Origin: Actinomycetes bacterium
Lineage (GTDB): Bacteria > Actinomycetota > Acidimicrobiia > Acidimicrobiales > CADCSY01
Assembly (NCBI GenBank): GCA_025464025.1
Contig: JAODBP010000206.1
Coordinates: 1-7,252, forward strand
Length of the DNA stretch: 7,252 bases
Reading direction: 5' to 3'
Every line of letters starts with the position of its first letter. The stretch's first letter is position 1. The notes under the pieces are model-generated. The model did not search any database, was not told where the DNA came from, and was given only the letters and a program-made list of their open reading frames with translations. The translations under genes and the position numbers were made by a program. Shown here one piece after another: positions 5,348 to 7,252 of this stretch.

Positions 5348-7252
5348 CCGCCCCGGACGGGGTGCGGAGCCGGCTGCTGGCGTTGGCCGAGCTGTCGCTG
5401 GCCGCCGTCACCGTCGCCGCCGTGGTCGGGCTCCGCCGCCTGTTCCTCGACGGGTCGTTCCTCCCCCAGGTCGCCTTCGCCGCGCTGGCCGCCCACGCCA
5501 CCGCCGTGGCCTGCCGGCGCCGTCGGCTCGCGCCGGTGCCCTCGGCGATCATCGCCCTGGTCGCCGCCTGCCTGCTGATCACCTGGTTCCAGCTGCCGGA
5601 GACGACGACGTTGGGCCTGCCGACGTTCACGACCCTGCGGGAGGCCCAGTCCGAGCTGAGCGACGCCTGGCGGACCTTCGGCCACGTCGTCGCCCCCGCC
5701 CCGGTGCTGCCCGGCTTCGTCCTCGCCGCGTCGCTGGGGGCCTGGGTCATCGCCTTCGCCGCCGACACCGCCGCGTTCCGGGCCAAGGCCATGGTCGAGG
5801 CGATCGTCCCGGCCGGCACGCTGTTCGTCTTCGGCGGCGCCCTGGGCAGCGGTGGCCACCGGTTGCTCGTGTCCGCCGCGTTCCTCGCCGCCGTGCTCGT
5901 CCACTGGCTGGCCCAGCGTGCGCTGGTGTCCGCCTCCGCACCCACGTGGCTGTCGAGCGAGTCGAGCGGTGGTGCCCGGTCGGTCCTGCGGGCCGGGGCC
6001 GGGCTGGCCGCGGTGGGGATCCTGGCCGCCGTCGCCGTCGGCCCGAACCTCCCTGGCGCCGATGCCCGGGCCGTCATCCCGTGGCGGGCGAGCGACCGCG
6101 ACCACCCCGACGCCCGGGTCACGGTGAGCCCGCTGGTCGACATCCGGTCGCGGCTCGTCGACCAGGCCGACGTCGAGGTCTTCCGCGTCGCGGCCACCCA
6201 GCGGAGCTACTGGCGCCTCACGTCGCTCGAGCGCTTCGACGGCCGCATCTGGTCGTCGAACCGCCAGTACCGGCCGGCCAAGGGCCAGCTCGGCACCGAC
6301 GTCGACACGAGCGGCGGCGGCGTGCGCCGGTCGACCCAGACCTTCACCATCAACGCGCTCTCGTCGTTCTGGCTGCCGAGCGCGTTCCGGCCCGTCCGGC
6401 TCGAGGGCACCGATGCCCAGTACGACACCGACTCCAACAGCCTCCTCACCGAGGAGGAGTCGGCCACCGGCCTGACCTACACCGTCGAGTCGGTCCTGCC
6501 GGTGCTCACCGCGGCGCAGCTCGAGGAGGTGCCCAGCGTCGCCCCGGCCCGGGTCGCCGCCGAGTACACCCACCTCCCCAGCGGCTTCAGCAGCCGGGTC
6601 CAGCAGCTCGCCGGGGTGGTCACCCGGGGCGCTCGCACCCAGTACGAGAAGGCCAAGGCCCTCCAGGACTACTTCCGCACCGGGGCCTTCACCTACGACC
6701 TCACCGTGCAGGCCGGCCACAGCGGCAACGACCTCGAGCACTTCCTCTTCGACACCAAGCGGGGCTACTGCGAGCAGTTCAGCGGGGCCTACGCGGCGAT
6801 GGCCCGGGCCGTGGGGCTGCCCTCCCGCGTCGCCGTCGGCTTCACGCCCGGCGAGCTCGACCCGGCCACCGACGAGTACGTGGTGAAGGGCTTCAACGGG
6901 CACGCCTGGCCCGAGGTCTACCTCCAGGGCTACGGCTGGGTCCCGTTCGAGCCGACGCCAGGCCGGGGCATGCCGAACGCCGAGAGCTGGACCGGCGTGC
7001 CCGAGTCCCAGGCCTCGGCCGGCGATCCGGGCACGGCGACCACGCTCGCCCCGGAGACGACCACCACCCTGCCGGGCGGGGCGACGACGACGGTGCCCCA
7101 GCGGCCGCTCCAGGAGGACCCAGCCCTCTCCAGCGGCTCGGGCCACTCGCCGTGGCCGGCCCGTCTGCTCGTCGCCCTGGCCCTGCTCGTGCTGCTGCCG
7201 CTGGCGTGGGCCGGGGCGCTGGCCGTGGCCCGCCTGGTGCGGCGCCGCCGAC
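5344..7252 (+). CDS. TgpA-like membrane transglutaminase-domain protein (3' end outside window)
   Basis: Open from GTG 5344 to the window edge, 636 codons with no stop. The start overlaps the DUF58 stop as GTGA. Seen: an N-terminal DUF3488/TgpA-type region with about six or seven hydrophobic segments (about 11-30, 38-57, 65-82, 121-141, 151-167, 174-190, 215-235), then a large domain presumed to lie outside the membrane. This carries a transglutaminase core with KRGYCEQFSGAYAAMARAVG (catalytic-type Cys476), FNGHAWPEVYL (His520) and GWVPFEPTPGRG (Glu536 at the usual Asp position). A Thr/Pro-rich linker follows (about 564-585, TTLAPETTTTLPGG), then another membrane segment (about 607-631) and a basic RRRR at the edge. 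A cytoplasmic tail (often DUF4129 in the family) probably follows beyond the window. The protein family may act as a protease, amidase or cross-linker on envelope substrates; the substrate is unknown. Co-transcription with moxR and DUF58 is strongly suggested. Confidence 0.92.
   Translation, partial: MTAPDGVRSRLLALAELSLAAVTVAAVVGLRRLFLDGSFLPQVAFAALAAHATAVACRRRRLAPVPSAIIALVAACLLITWFQLPETTTLGLPTFTTLREAQSELSDAWRTFGHVVAPAPVLPGFVLAASLGAWVIAFAADTAAFRAKAMVEAIVPAGTLFVFGGALGSGGHRLLVSAAFLAAVLVHWLAQRALVSASAPTWLSSESSGGARSVLRAGAGLAAVGILAAVAVGPNLPGADARAVIPWRASDRDHPDARVTVSPLVDIRSRLVDQADVEVFRVAATQRSYWRLTSLERFDGRIWSSNRQYRPAKGQLGTDVDTSGGGVRRSTQTFTINALSSFWLPSAFRPVRLEGTDAQYDTDSNSLLTEEESATGLTYTVESVLPVLTAAQLEEVPSVAPARVAAEYTHLPSGFSSRVQQLAGVVTRGARTQYEKAKALQDYFRTGAFTYDLTVQAGHSGNDLEHFLFDTKRGYCEQFSGAYAAMARAVGLPSRVAVGFTPGELDPATDEYVVKGFNGHAWPEVYLQGYGWVPFEPTPGRGMPNAESWTGVPESQASAGDPGTATTLAPETTTTLPGGATTTVPQRPLQEDPALSSGSGHSPWPARLLVALALLVLLPLAWAGALAVARLVRRRR

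Noticed and set aside
7033..7098. Thr-coding low-complexity run (repeated ACG/ACC) as a DNA repeat or regulatory element.
   Set aside because: It is simply the codons of a Thr/Pro linker in the transglutaminase protein; no regular repeat unit is present.
4756..7146. A minus-strand frame of about 800 codons opposite DUF58 and the transglutaminase gene.
   Set aside because: It is antisense of clear coding sequence, with no recognisable domain and the repetitive composition expected from G/C third positions.

Overview
The window is very GC-rich, coding-dense DNA with an actinobacterial look. It has extreme G/C at third codon positions, frequent GTG starts, few clear Shine-Dalgarno sites, stop/start overlaps, and a Thr/Pro-rich extracellular linker in the last gene. 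The families present (short lipoate ligase-like protein, small solo HNH protein, ROK kinase, MoxR/DUF58/transglutaminase cluster) all fit an actinomycete. Acidimicrobiia is my best guess, but that is inference. I see no mobile element, CRISPR array, tRNA, rRNA or sign of recent transfer.

Layout. (1) Positions 1-845 (+) hold the 3' part of a multi-pass membrane protein whose start lies before the window. (2) Positions 814-3144 (-) hold a compact four-gene operon, read from right to left: ROK-family sugar kinase, a 97-codon (or shorter) protein of unknown function, a small HNH endonuclease-family protein, and a lipoate-protein ligase A-family protein. The joints are a zero-base abutment, an ATGA overlap and a 7-base gap. 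The last gene overlaps the membrane-protein gene tail-to-tail by 32 bases. (3) Positions 3173-7252 (+) hold the other arm of a divergent pair: MoxR AAA+ ATPase, a DUF58 protein, and a TgpA-like membrane transglutaminase that runs off the right edge. No stretch above 30 bases lies outside a gene.

The two operons face away from each other across only 28 bases (3145-3172). Each strand carries a TANNNT -10-like hexamer placed exactly 6 bases before its GTG start, and the arrangement is mirror-symmetric about 3158.5. This suggests that ROK and moxR are both expressed from leaderless mRNAs, and that the two promoters compete for one small stretch of DNA.

How the genes work together. MoxR, DUF58 and the transglutaminase are a recurrent bacterial module. 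A cytoplasmic AAA+ ATPase is thought to act on a DUF58 protein (with a von Willebrand A-like region) and a membrane protein that displays a transglutaminase/protease-like domain outside the membrane, in envelope maturation or stress tolerance. The minus-strand operon mixes sugar phosphorylation, an unknown protein, a nuclease-like protein and lipoate/octanoate transfer, with no obvious shared pathway. I see no unambiguous new system. The most original signals are the symmetric leaderless promoter, a tandem palindromic 9-mer abutting the transglutaminase start, and two conserved-looking but unassigned proteins (membrane protein at the left edge; small basic protein at 1987-2280).
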